A stretch of 64,000 bases of DNA. It comes from Hyphomicrobiales bacterium. Its GTDB lineage: Bacteria > Pseudomonadota > Alphaproteobacteria > Rhizobiales > Methylopilaceae. Made by a program: the position numbers and the translations under genes. The stretch is from positions 124,001 to 188,000 of the forward strand of contig JALHQA010000001.1 of assembly GCA_022842205.1 (NCBI GenBank), written 5' to 3'. Below are positions 48,849-56,934 of this stretch, in pieces. Position 1 is the first letter of the stretch. Each line of letters begins with the position of its first letter. Below the pieces are notes generated by a model. The model was not told where the DNA came from and did no database searches. It was given only the letters and a program-made list of their open reading frames with translations.

Positions 48849-48862
48849 TTGATTGCGATCAA
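48849..48862. promoter_or_regulatory. Perfect FNR/FixK-type box upstream of hemA
   Basis: TTGAT-TGCG-ATCAA is a full match to the anaerobox consensus TTGAT-N4-ATCAA. It is centred 42 bases before the hemA ATG at 48898. The exact activation distance depends on the transcription start, which I cannot place. It suggests low-oxygen control of haem synthesis through an FNR, FnrL or FixK homologue. Confidence 0.85.
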
Positions 48863-48897
48863 GGGACAAAACGGACTATTCAGGCTAGAGTTATTCC

Positions 48898-50148
48898 ATG
48901 GTCGAGCGGGCTTCCCTTATGAAACCGGCATATGACGCCTTCTTCCGCGACGCGGTCGACAAGCTGCATGCCGAACGGCGGTATCGTGTTTTTGCCGATC
49001 TGGAGCGGGTCACGGGGCGTTTTCCCCATGCGATCTGGCACTCTCCAGACGGGCAAAAGGACATCGTCGTCTGGTGCTCGAACGACTATCTCGGCATGGG
49101 CCAGCACCCGGACGTGACCTCGGCCATGGCCGAAACCGCGCTCCGGACCGGTGCGGGCGCCGGCGGGACCCGTAACATTTCCGGCAACCACCACCCGATC
49201 GTGATCCTGGAGCAGGAACTGGCGGATCTTCACGCCAAGGAAGCCGCGCTGGTGTTCACCTCGGGATTTGTTGCCAACGAGGCGGCTATCTCGACCATCG
49301 CCGGCGCGATGGCGAATTGCCTGATCCTGTCGGATGAGCTGAACCACGCCTCGATGATTGCGGGCGTGCGGCACTCCGGCTGCGAGAAAAAGATTTTTCG
49401 CCACAACGACCTCGCCCATCTCGAGGATCTTCTGCGCGAAGCCGGCCGCGAGCGGCCGAAACTGATCGTCTTCGAAAGCATCTATTCGATGGACGGCGAT
49501 GTGGCGCCCATCGCGGCGATCTGCGATCTCGCGGAACGCTACGGCGCCATGACCTATCTCGACGAGGTCCATGCCGTCGGCATGTATGGCAAGCATGGCG
49601 CGGGTGTCGCGGAACGCGACAACGTCATGAGCCGCGTCGATGTCATCGAAGGCACACTGGCCAAGGGCTTCGGCGTCGTCGGCGGCTATATCGCGGCATC
49701 GGCCGCGATCATCGACACCGTACGCTCCTATGCGCCGGGCTTCATCTTCACCTCGACCCTGCCCCCGGCGGTTGCGGCCGCGGCGTGTGCATCGGTCCGG
49801 CACCTCAAATCCTCAAGCGCGGAGCGTCAGGCGCAGCAGCGCCAGGCCGCCGCGACCAAGACCGCGCTGCTGGCCCGCGGACTTCCGGTGATGACGGGCG
49901 AGACCCATATCGTGCCGCTTCTGGTCGGCGATCCGTCGCTGGCGAAGGCGGCGTCCGACCGGCTGCTGGAAAAGCACCGTATTTACGTTCAGCCGATCAA
50001 TTATCCGACCGTGCCGCGCGGCACCGAGCGGCTGCGCTTCACGCCGACGCCGTTCCATTCGGACGAACTGATCGGCCAGCTTGCCGATGCGCTCGACGAG
50101 GTCTGGAACGCGCTGCAGCTCTCGCGCATCTCCGTCGCGGCGGAGTAA
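48898..50148 (+). CDS. hemA: 5-aminolevulinate synthase
   Basis: 416 residues, PLP enzyme that condenses glycine and succinyl-CoA (C4 pathway), typical of alphaproteobacteria. The PLP Lys256 is in [14 protein letters not shown]; other motifs are [35 protein letters not shown] and [12 protein letters not shown]. An alternative start at the ATG at 48919 is possible; neither has a strong Shine-Dalgarno. An FNR/FixK box lies upstream. Confidence 0.95.
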   Translation: MVERASLMKPAYDAFFRDAVDKLHAERRYRVFADLERVTGRFPHAIWHSPDGQKDIVVWCSNDYLGMGQHPDVTSAMAETALRTGAGAGGTRNISGNHHPIVILEQELADLHAKEAALVFTSGFVANEAAISTIAGAMANCLILSDELNHASMIAGVRHSGCEKKIFRHNDLAHLEDLLREAGRERPKLIVFESIYSMDGDVAPIAAICDLAERYGAMTYLDEVHAVGMYGKHGAGVAERDNVMSRVDVIEGTLAKGFGVVGGYIAASAAIIDTVRSYAPGFIFTSTLPPAVAAAACASVRHLKSSSAERQAQQRQAAATKTALLARGLPVMTGETHIVPLLVGDPSLAKAASDRLLEKHRIYVQPINYPTVPRGTERLRFTPTPFHSDELIGQLADALDEVWNALQLSRISVAAE

Positions 50149-50150
50149 GC

Positions 50151-50171
50151 CCTCTCCCCACGCGGGAGAGG
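50151..50171. repeat. CTCTCCC hairpin between hemA and mscL
   Basis: CCTCTCCC (50151-50158), loop CACGC, GGGAGAGG (50164-50171). It belongs to the same palindrome family as 7599, 7715 and 9428. It sits in the 32-base gap between two convergent genes and likely ends both transcripts. Confidence 0.7.
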
Positions 50172-50180
50172 TGCAGAGGC

Positions 50181-50597
50181 CTACTTCTTCGCTGCCAGAA
50201 GATCGCGGATCTCTTCGAGCAGTTTCTCGTTGCGCGGTATCTCCGCAATTTCCGCCGGCTTCTCTTCTTCCTTCTTCTTCAGACGGTTGATGCCTCGGAT
50301 CACCAGGAACAGGATCCACGCGACGATCAGGAAGTTCAGCGCGACGGTCAGGAACTTGCCGTAGCCGATCGTGGCGCCGGCCGCCTGCGCCTGTTCATAC
50401 GTCGCCGCGGGAGCGCCCGCGAGCTGGATGAAGTAGTTGGAGAAATCGAGACCGCCGGTGGCGAAACCGATGACCGGCATCACGACATCGGCGACAAGCG
50501 ACGAGACAATGCTGCTGAAGGCGGCGCCGATGATGACGCCGACGGCAAGGTCGACCACATTGCCCTTCAGGGCGAATTTTTTGAATTCCTCAAGCAT
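50181..50597 (-). CDS. mscL: Large-conductance mechanosensitive channel
   Basis: 138 residues. [24 protein letters not shown] is the conserved first helix and [21 protein letters not shown] the periplasmic loop region; the second helix is [19 protein letters not shown] and the end is a charged cytoplasmic helix ([13 protein letters not shown]). MscL opens under osmotic downshock. Standard length. Confidence 0.96.
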   Translation of the reverse strand: MLEEFKKFALKGNVVDLAVGVIIGAAFSSIVSSLVADVVMPVIGFATGGLDFSNYFIQLAGAPAATYEQAQAAGATIGYGKFLTVALNFLIVAWILFLVIRGINRLKKKEEEKPAEIAEIPRNEKLLEEIRDLLAAKK

Positions 50598-50659
50598 GAC
50601 TGTCTCCGTTGCTCGGCCGGGCAGAGTTTCGGTGAGTCACGCGCTCGTGGAAAGAGCTA

Positions 50660-51397
50660 TCAGCGGTTGCTGATCCTGAGCTTTCGGATATCGGAGGCGA
50701 CACGCTTCCTCTTGTCGATATCGACAAAATCGCTGTCCTTGAATGGCGGCCTGCCCTTGCCGACAAACACCTTGAAGCCATCGCGCGTGGCGACGACATC
50801 GCCATTGCGAAGCGTCGCGTCATTTGCAATCGGCACCGTCATGAAGGACCGCGCCGCCGGCCCGCAGGCGGGCTTTCCGCCAGCCGCAGCCGGAGCATCC
50901 GGCGTCAGCGAGGCCCGTCCTTCAAGCAGCGGGGCGGCGGACGCCGTCTGAATCTTCGGCGGCGGTTCAAAGCCCGCGCCCGGCACGAATTTTTCGACGA
51001 CGAGCCGGGTGTTTGCCCCCTGGCCGGCGGCGGCGCACATGGCTTGCGCGTCCTTGTGCTTGCTGCTGGCCGGAAGGATGCCCAGCACCAGCTGGGCGCC
51101 GTCGCAGGTCCGGCGGCAGATAACGCGTTCGAGCTTTTCGGAGGATGCGCTGCGCCGGGGCGGAGGCATCTTTTGGTCGAGCAAGCCGTCCACGAACTCC
51201 CCGAAGAAGCCCCGGCCCCGGATGTCGCCGCGCTCCACATAGACCGGCTCGCGGGCATAGACCCTCTGCTGCCGATGCTGCTTGGTGAAGAACTCGAGAG
51301 GGCTCTCGGCCTTCACGCCCGCAAGGCTCACGGTGAACACCGCAGCCGCACTTCCTGCCAGCGCGGCCAGAACCGCAAGGCGCACACCCACACGCAT
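50660..51397 (-). CDS. DUF2865-like secreted protein
   Basis: 245 residues with a signal peptide (MRVGVRLAVLAALAGSAAAVFTV). The middle holds two conserved-looking Cys (RVICRRTCDGAQLVL) and another at AQAMCAAA, then a Pro/Ala-rich region and the C-terminal DGFKVFVGKGRPPFKDSDFVDI. The RxxCxxCDG arrangement and general architecture fit DUF2865, common in Hyphomicrobiales and unknown in function. It is divergent from the transporter-fused kinase gene. Confidence 0.7.
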   Translation of the reverse strand: MRVGVRLAVLAALAGSAAAVFTVSLAGVKAESPLEFFTKQHRQQRVYAREPVYVERGDIRGRGFFGEFVDGLLDQKMPPPRRSASSEKLERVICRRTCDGAQLVLGILPASSKHKDAQAMCAAAGQGANTRLVVEKFVPGAGFEPPPKIQTASAAPLLEGRASLTPDAPAAAGGKPACGPAARSFMTVPIANDATLRNGDVVATRDGFKVFVGKGRPPFKDSDFVDIDKRKRVASDIRKLRISNR

Positions 51398-51543
51398 CGT
51401 GTTGCATCTCCCGGGGAATTAACCCCCGATCCACCCAAAGGTTCAGTCGCATGGGCCACAATCCGGTTCACCCCCCGCGCCTCTAGTGAGGGCGGGCCCC
51501 GGCTGATATTGAAGAGCGCAACTTCGTGTTGAGGACCTGATCG

Positions 51544-54500
51544 ATGCAGCACGGCTGGGCCGTGATTGCGGTAGCGCTGGCCTATTTCGGACTTCTGTTC
51601 GCGCTCGCGAGCTACGGCGATCGCGTCCGGCCCGCGTGGACGACGGGCTGGGCGCGCACGTATATTTTTTCGTTCTCGATCGCGGTCTACTGCACGTCCT
51701 GGACCTTCTTCGGATCGGTCGGACTTGCTGCCGCATCCGGCCTCGACTTCCTGACGATCTATCTCGGGCCCATTCTCGCCTTCACGATCGCCAGCCCGCT
51801 CCTCATTCGCGTGGCGCGGCTTGCCAAGGCACAGAACATTACGTCGGTCGCCGACTTCATCGCGGCGCGCTACGGCAAGAACCAGCTGCTCGCCGCCATC
51901 ATATCTGTTGCCGCGATCATCGGAATCGTTCCCTACATCGCGCTTCAGCTCAAGGCGATCTCGACCTCCGTCGTTACGGTGCTGCAAAGCGGGGACACCG
52001 TTTCCGCCGCCGCCAATCCCTTCGATCCCACGCTCTATGTCGCGGTGGCGCTGGCGGTTTTTGCCATCCTGTTCGGCACCCGCCACATCGACGCGACGGA
52101 ACATCAGTCGGGGCTGATGCTCGCGATTGCCGCCGAAAGCCTGATCAAGCTTCTCGCGTTCCTCGCCGTCGGCATTTTCGTCACATGGTTCGTGTTCGAC
52201 GGCATCGGCGATCTCGTCGCGCGAGCGGATGAGGCAAACCTGCTCGGCAGTTTCGAGCATGCCCCTCAGGCCGATACGTGGATCACGCTGACATTGCTCG
52301 CGTTCTGCGCCGCCTTTCTGCTGCCGCGACAATTCCATGTCACGGTCGTCGAGAACATGGGCGAGCGCGAGATCAAGCACGCCGGCTTCCTGGTTCCGCT
52401 CTATCTCCTCGCGATCAACATATTCGTCATTCCGCTCGCTCTCGGCGGGATGGTTCTTTTCTCCGGATCGTCCGTCTCGCCCGACACATATGTGCTGGCG
52501 CTGCCGATGAGCGCCAATTCGTATGTCTTCACAACGATTGCCTTTGTCGGAGGCCTGTCCGCGGCAACCGCCATGGTGATCGTCGAGTCGGTTGCTCTTG
52601 CGGTCATGGCTTCGAACAATATCGTAGTCCCCTTGCTGCTGAGATCGCGCGAGCGCGGCATCGACGACATGCGGGGCTTCCTGCTGATGGTCCGCCGCAT
52701 TTCCATTCTTCTTATCCTTCTTGCCGCCTATCTGTACAACACCAATGCCGAGGTCAGCGGCCTGGCGAATATCGGCCTGCTGTCGTTTGCCGCGATTGCC
52801 CAGTTCGCCCCCGCTTTCTTCGGCGGCCTTTTCTGGAGACGCGCCAGCGGTCAAGGCGCGGCCATGGGCATTCTCATCGGCTTTGCCGTATGGACTTACA
52901 CGCTTCTTCTTCCGAGCATCGCCTACGAGGGAATGACCGCATCCCGCGTTCTGAGCGACGGGTTGTTCGGTCTGGAATGGCTGAAACCGACATCGCTTTT
53001 CGGCATGCAGGCCGACCTGCTGGTCCATGGCGTCTGGTGGAGCCTTCTTCTGAATACCGGCGTCTACATCATCGCGTCGTTGACGACCTCGCTGTCTCCG
53101 ATGGAACGCTTGCAAGGCAATGTATTCGTGGGGGCAAACGCCAATACTATGGCGGCGAGTTTCGGCAACTGGCATGCGCCGGTTCGGGTCGGCGAGCTGC
53201 AGAATGCCGTCTCGCGATATCTTGGCGAACAGCGGACACGGGATGCATTCGATGAATTCGCGGCGGCACGCAATCTGCGGCCGTCGCTGCTCGACGAGGC
53301 CGACATTCATCTCGTGCGCTACTCGGAGCACCTTCTATCGTCGGTGATCGGCGTACCTTCGGCGCGGCTCGCGCTGTCGCTTCTTTTGCGGAAAGGCCCG
53401 GTATCCCGGAGAGCTGCTCTCCAGCTTTTCGACGAGGCGTCGATCGCGGTCCAGCACTCGCGCGATCTTCTGCAGACAGCGCTCGACCACGCGCGCCACG
53501 GCGTTGCGGTGTATGATCGCGATCTCCGGCTTGTCTGCTGGAACCGCGAGTTCGTTCGCCTTTTCGAAATACCCGACAATTTTCTGCGGGTCGGCAAACC
53601 CCTTGACGAGATCCTCCGCGGAAACGCCGAGCGCGGCTTGTATGGGCCTGGCCGAACGGAGGACATTGTCGCGGACCGCATGCAGCGTTCGGTCCGCCGC
53701 GACATCACATTCCGCACCATCCTGCAGCCGTCCGGACGCGTCATCGAGATCCGCGCCGACAACATGCCGGATGGCGGTATCGTCGTCACATACACCGACG
53801 TCACCGAAACCGTCATCACCGAAAAGGCGCTTGAAGCGCGCGTCAACGAGCGCACGCGTGAACTCACCCATCTCAATCAGGAGCTTGCCCGGGCAAAAGC
53901 CGAAGCGGACTCCGCCAACTATTCGAAAACGCGCTTTCTTGCCGCCGCGAGCCACGACATTCTTCAACCTCTCAATGCGGCACGCCTCTATGTCGCAAGT
54001 CTGGCGGAGAAGTCGTCCGCCGGACCCAACGCCGAACTCGTCTCCAATGTCGATGCCTCGCTGCAATCGGTCGAGGAGATATTCTCGATCCTCCTCGATA
54101 TCTCGCGGCTGGACGCCGGCGTATTCACGCCCGACATATCGTCGTTCAGACTTGACGACGTTTTCCGCCAGCTTGAGGTCGAATTCAGGCCGCTTGCGGA
54201 AGAGAAGCAGCTTGACCTCAGTATTGTCGGAACAAAGGCATGGGTCCGCTCCGACCGCCGGCTGCTGCGCCGCCTGCTGCAAAACCTCCTGTCGAATGCC
54301 ATCAAGTACACGCCGCAAGGCAGCGTGCTGATGGGCGTAAGAAGGGTTGGCGAATCCATACGCATCGAGGTCTGGGATACCGGCATCGGCATTCCGGAGA
54401 CCAGCCAACGGACCATATTCAGAGAGTTTCAGCGCCTGGATGCCGGCGCAAAAGCGGCCCGCGGACTCGGGCTGGGTCTTTCCATCGTGGAACGCATCGC

Positions 54501-55020
54501 GCGCGTTCTGGGTCACAGGCTCAAATTGCGGTCCGCCGTCGATCGCGGAACCATATTTACGGTCGAGGCCCCGGCCGGCGTTCCCGTGGCAGCCCCCCAG
54601 TTCCAGCCGCGTCCGATAACGACGGCAGCCTCGGCGCTATCGGGAATGCGCGTCCTGTGCATCGACAACGAATCCAAGATTCTTGACGGCATGGACAGTC
54701 TGCTGACCGGCTGGGGCTGCCATGTGATGAAGGCCGCCTCCCTTCCGGAGGCGGAGCATCTGTGCGCACAGGACGAACGCCCCGACATCATCGTTGTCGA
54801 CTATCATCTCGACAAATCGAACGGACTTACGGTGGTCCGGGAACTTCGCAAGAAACTGGATGAGGAGATACCGGCCATCCTGGTGACCGCCGATCGCGGG
54901 CAGGTCGTGCGCGAAGGAGCGCGGGCGCTCGGCCTCGAAATCCTGCACAAGCCGCTGCGGCCGGCCTCCCTGCGTGCCCTGCTCGCGCAGATGCGCGCCG
55001 CCCGGTCCGCCGCGGAATAA
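51544..55020 (+). CDS. Hybrid histidine kinase with sodium/solute symporter domain (CrbS-like)
   Basis: 1158 residues. Residues about 1-500 form an SSF (PutP-like) membrane domain with about 13 helices. A PAS domain (about 650-750; LQTALDHARHGVAVYDRDLRLVCW) and HisKA with His804 (AAASHDILQPLNAARLY) follow. Then HATPase (NLLSNAIKYTP, DTGIGIPETS, GLGLGLSIVERIAR) and a C-terminal receiver with Asp1086 (DIIVVDYHLD). This architecture matches CrbS/MxtR-type kinases that, with a LuxR partner, control acetyl-CoA synthetase in gammaproteobacteria. The partner-like regulator is the convergent next gene. GAGGA lies before the ATG. Confidence 0.92.
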   Translation: MQHGWAVIAVALAYFGLLFALASYGDRVRPAWTTGWARTYIFSFSIAVYCTSWTFFGSVGLAAASGLDFLTIYLGPILAFTIASPLLIRVARLAKAQNITSVADFIAARYGKNQLLAAIISVAAIIGIVPYIALQLKAISTSVVTVLQSGDTVSAAANPFDPTLYVAVALAVFAILFGTRHIDATEHQSGLMLAIAAESLIKLLAFLAVGIFVTWFVFDGIGDLVARADEANLLGSFEHAPQADTWITLTLLAFCAAFLLPRQFHVTVVENMGEREIKHAGFLVPLYLLAINIFVIPLALGGMVLFSGSSVSPDTYVLALPMSANSYVFTTIAFVGGLSAATAMVIVESVALAVMASNNIVVPLLLRSRERGIDDMRGFLLMVRRISILLILLAAYLYNTNAEVSGLANIGLLSFAAIAQFAPAFFGGLFWRRASGQGAAMGILIGFAVWTYTLLLPSIAYEGMTASRVLSDGLFGLEWLKPTSLFGMQADLLVHGVWWSLLLNTGVYIIASLTTSLSPMERLQGNVFVGANANTMAASFGNWHAPVRVGELQNAVSRYLGEQRTRDAFDEFAAARNLRPSLLDEADIHLVRYSEHLLSSVIGVPSARLALSLLLRKGPVSRRAALQLFDEASIAVQHSRDLLQTALDHARHGVAVYDRDLRLVCWNREFVRLFEIPDNFLRVGKPLDEILRGNAERGLYGPGRTEDIVADRMQRSVRRDITFRTILQPSGRVIEIRADNMPDGGIVVTYTDVTETVITEKALEARVNERTRELTHLNQELARAKAEADSANYSKTRFLAAASHDILQPLNAARLYVASLAEKSSAGPNAELVSNVDASLQSVEEIFSILLDISRLDAGVFTPDISSFRLDDVFRQLEVEFRPLAEEKQLDLSIVGTKAWVRSDRRLLRRLLQNLLSNAIKYTPQGSVLMGVRRVGESIRIEVWDTGIGIPETSQRTIFREFQRLDAGAKAARGLGLGLSIVERIARVLGHRLKLRSAVDRGTIFTVEAPAGVPVAAPQFQPRPITTAASALSGMRVLCIDNESKILDGMDSLLTGWGCHVMKAASLPEAEHLCAQDERPDIIVVDYHLDKSNGLTVVRELRKKLDEEIPAILVTADRGQVVREGARALGLEILHKPLRPASLRALLAQMRAARSAAE

Positions 55021-55695
55021 TTACTGAACGAGGCTGGCGTCGAGCCACTGGCCCGACTCGATGCGCGACGCGGCGATGACGGCCTGCGTACGGCTGTCGA
55101 CGCCGAGCTTCTGCAGGATGGCCGAGACATGCGCCTTCACGGTCGCCTCTGACACGTTCAGCTCGTAGGCGATCTGCTTGTTCAACAGACCGTCGGACAG
55201 CATCATCAGCACACGCACCTGCTGTGGCGTGAGCGTTGCAAGGCGCTGCACAAGAGCCGAGTTCTCGTCTTCGGCCGTGGCCTCGATGTTGAGATCCGGC
55301 GGTGTCCAGACGCCGCCACCGAGGACGACACGAATGGCCTCGCGCATGTGCTCGACATCCGTCGTCTTGGGAATGAACCCCGAAGCGCCGAACCCCATGC
55401 AGCGGCGAACGACGCCCGCCTCCTCGTGCGCCGACACGACGATGACCGGTATGCCCGGATATTGCGCGCGCAGCAGAAGAAGGCCGGAATATCCCCGCAC
55501 ACCCGGCATCGCGAGATCGAGAAGAATGAGGTCCATCTCCGGCTCGCGCTCAAGCTCGGCGACAAGGGAATCGATATCTCCGGCCTCGGTGAATTCGGCA
55601 CCCTCGAAGGCGCCGATGATGGCGGCGCGCAGGGCGCCTCGGAAGAGCGGATGGTCGTCGGCTATGACGAAGCGGTGTTTGGACGCGTCTGGCAT
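55021..55695 (-). CDS. LuxR/NarL-family response regulator (CrbR-like)
   Basis: 224 residues from ATG 55695. N-terminal receiver with acidic pocket DDH (residues 13-15), phospho-acceptor Asp60 (LILLDLAMPG) and a Lys in GFIPKTT. C-terminal HTH_LUXR (LTPQQVRVLMMLSDGLLNKQ...LNVSEATVKAHVSAILQKL). Its stop codon abuts that of the convergent SSF-fused kinase. Such pairs form the CrbS/CrbR (MxtR/ErdR) acetate-switch system, so this is the probable cognate regulator. Target genes are not in this window. Confidence 0.9.
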   Translation of the reverse strand: MPDASKHRFVIADDHPLFRGALRAAIIGAFEGAEFTEAGDIDSLVAELEREPEMDLILLDLAMPGVRGYSGLLLLRAQYPGIPVIVVSAHEEAGVVRRCMGFGASGFIPKTTDVEHMREAIRVVLGGGVWTPPDLNIEATAEDENSALVQRLATLTPQQVRVLMMLSDGLLNKQIAYELNVSEATVKAHVSAILQKLGVDSRTQAVIAASRIESGQWLDASLVQ

Positions 55696-55807
55696 TTGAA
55701 TTCTTAATTGCCTCTGGGGACTTTCCGAAATCTTTACAGGCCGCAACTTTAAATTGGTAGTCCACCGCCGCTTAACGTCACCGGGGACTCACCTCGGTAA
55801 TTCAATA

Positions 55808-56296
55808 TCATGCATTCAGCCGACCGATATAGGTGAGGAAAATCTCCCGCCCATGGGGCGCTGATCGATGTTCGATCAGATAGATAGCCTGCCAAGTGCC
55901 GAGCACCATATTCCCTGCTGCAACCGGAACGGAAATCACAACCGGCGTGATCAACGCCTTGATGTGGGCCGGCATATCGTCGGGCCCCTCGACGGTGTGG
56001 GTATACGGGGCGGTCTCGGGGGCCAGCCGGTCCAGCGCGGCCAGAAGATCGGCCTGCACATCCGGATCGGCATTTTCCTGGATAGCCAGGGACGCGGAGG
56101 TGTGGCGGATGAAGACGGTCAGAAGTCCGTCCGCGGCGCCTATCCCATGAAGCCAGTCCCGGACGGCCGCCGTGAGATCGGTAAAGCCGCGACCGGGAGT
56201 GTCGACCCGCAACCTGCCCTGCCGCATGTCGAGCGGCACGGCATCCGGTTCATCGTAGATGACGGCCGAAACCCGGCCTTGCCGTCCGGATGCCAT
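55808..56296 (-). CDS. YjbQ (UPF0047) family protein
   Basis: 162 residues starting at the ATG that overlaps the upstream stop (TGATG at 56298-56294). Family features: LLTVFIRHTSASLAIQENADPDVQADLLAALDRLAP, then THTVEGPDDMPAHIKALI and LGTWQAIYLIEHR. Members have been named secondary thiamine-phosphate synthases because some complement thiE mutants, but the physiological role is unsettled. thiE itself lies at 15447-16088. Confidence 0.9.
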   Translation of the reverse strand: MASGRQGRVSAVIYDEPDAVPLDMRQGRLRVDTPGRGFTDLTAAVRDWLHGIGAADGLLTVFIRHTSASLAIQENADPDVQADLLAALDRLAPETAPYTHTVEGPDDMPAHIKALITPVVISVPVAAGNMVLGTWQAIYLIEHRSAPHGREIFLTYIGRLNA

Positions 56297-56715
56297 CAGG
56301 CGCTTTGACCGAGGCTTTTGATGGCATCCACAAACCGGCGAAGCATCTCTTCGATGTAGGAGATGGCATCCTTGATCTCGGCCTCGGTCGGCAGCTTGAT
56401 GGTCAGCTCCTTGCCGCCCTGCGCGACCCCCGTTTCGGGCTGGCCAGAGGCCGTCTTCAGCTGCTCGTTTTCGCTGGCCAGCCTCTCGATCTCGGCCTGC
56501 AGCGCGGCGCGCTCGTCGGCACTCATACGGCAGTCGAACGCACCGTTTTCGAGAGTACAGGTCGAGACCGTACCGGTCGTCTTGTCGAGCCTGATGAACG
56601 CATCGCCCTGGCGCTCGATCTGGAAACGATCGTCCGAAACCGGCGGCTCGGCGGATTGCGCCAGCGCCACACCCGGCACAAGCGTGAAAAGGGCGGCGAA
56701 AAGAGCATTGCGCAT
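56296..56715 (-). CDS. Secreted coiled-coil protein of unknown function
   Basis: 139 residues from ATG 56715, with GGAGAT 9 bases upstream; the ATG at 56736 is possible. Signal peptide MRNALFAALFTLVPGVALA-Q. Mature part: a beta-rich segment with two cysteines (TVSTCTLENGAFDCRMS), then a coiled coil (ERAALQAEIERLASENEQLK), then IKLPTEAEIKDAISYIEEML. Coupled to yjbQ by overlapping stop and start. No known family. Confidence 0.75.
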   Translation of the reverse strand: MRNALFAALFTLVPGVALAQSAEPPVSDDRFQIERQGDAFIRLDKTTGTVSTCTLENGAFDCRMSADERAALQAEIERLASENEQLKTASGQPETGVAQGGKELTIKLPTEAEIKDAISYIEEMLRRFVDAIKSLGQSA

Positions 56716-56934
56716 GGATATCTCCGTAAACGGCATCTCCCGATTCCTAGACAATGCGTGCGGCAAGAAAACGAACGGGACGCCGTCAACCATTGGTTGA
56801 TGAGTGTTAACGGTATTAACGACTTCTTTACCACGTTTGGCGGAAAACGAGGGCGGGCTGATGCGTCGGGCGGCGGGTGCACCGGCTCAGGGACCAGGCC
56901 GCGTTCGGTGCGTGCCCGGCCGGGGAGAGGGTTG

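Noticed and set aside
51328..53331. 667-residue minus-strand frame opposite the SSF kinase
   Set aside because: It overlaps a well-supported membrane domain gene and has no recognisable domain.
56806..56820. CtrA-binding site (TTAA-N7-TTAA) upstream of the Sel1/PodJ-like gene
   Set aside because: TTAACGGTATTAAC is present, but the half-sites are 5 bases apart rather than 7, so it does not meet the consensus.
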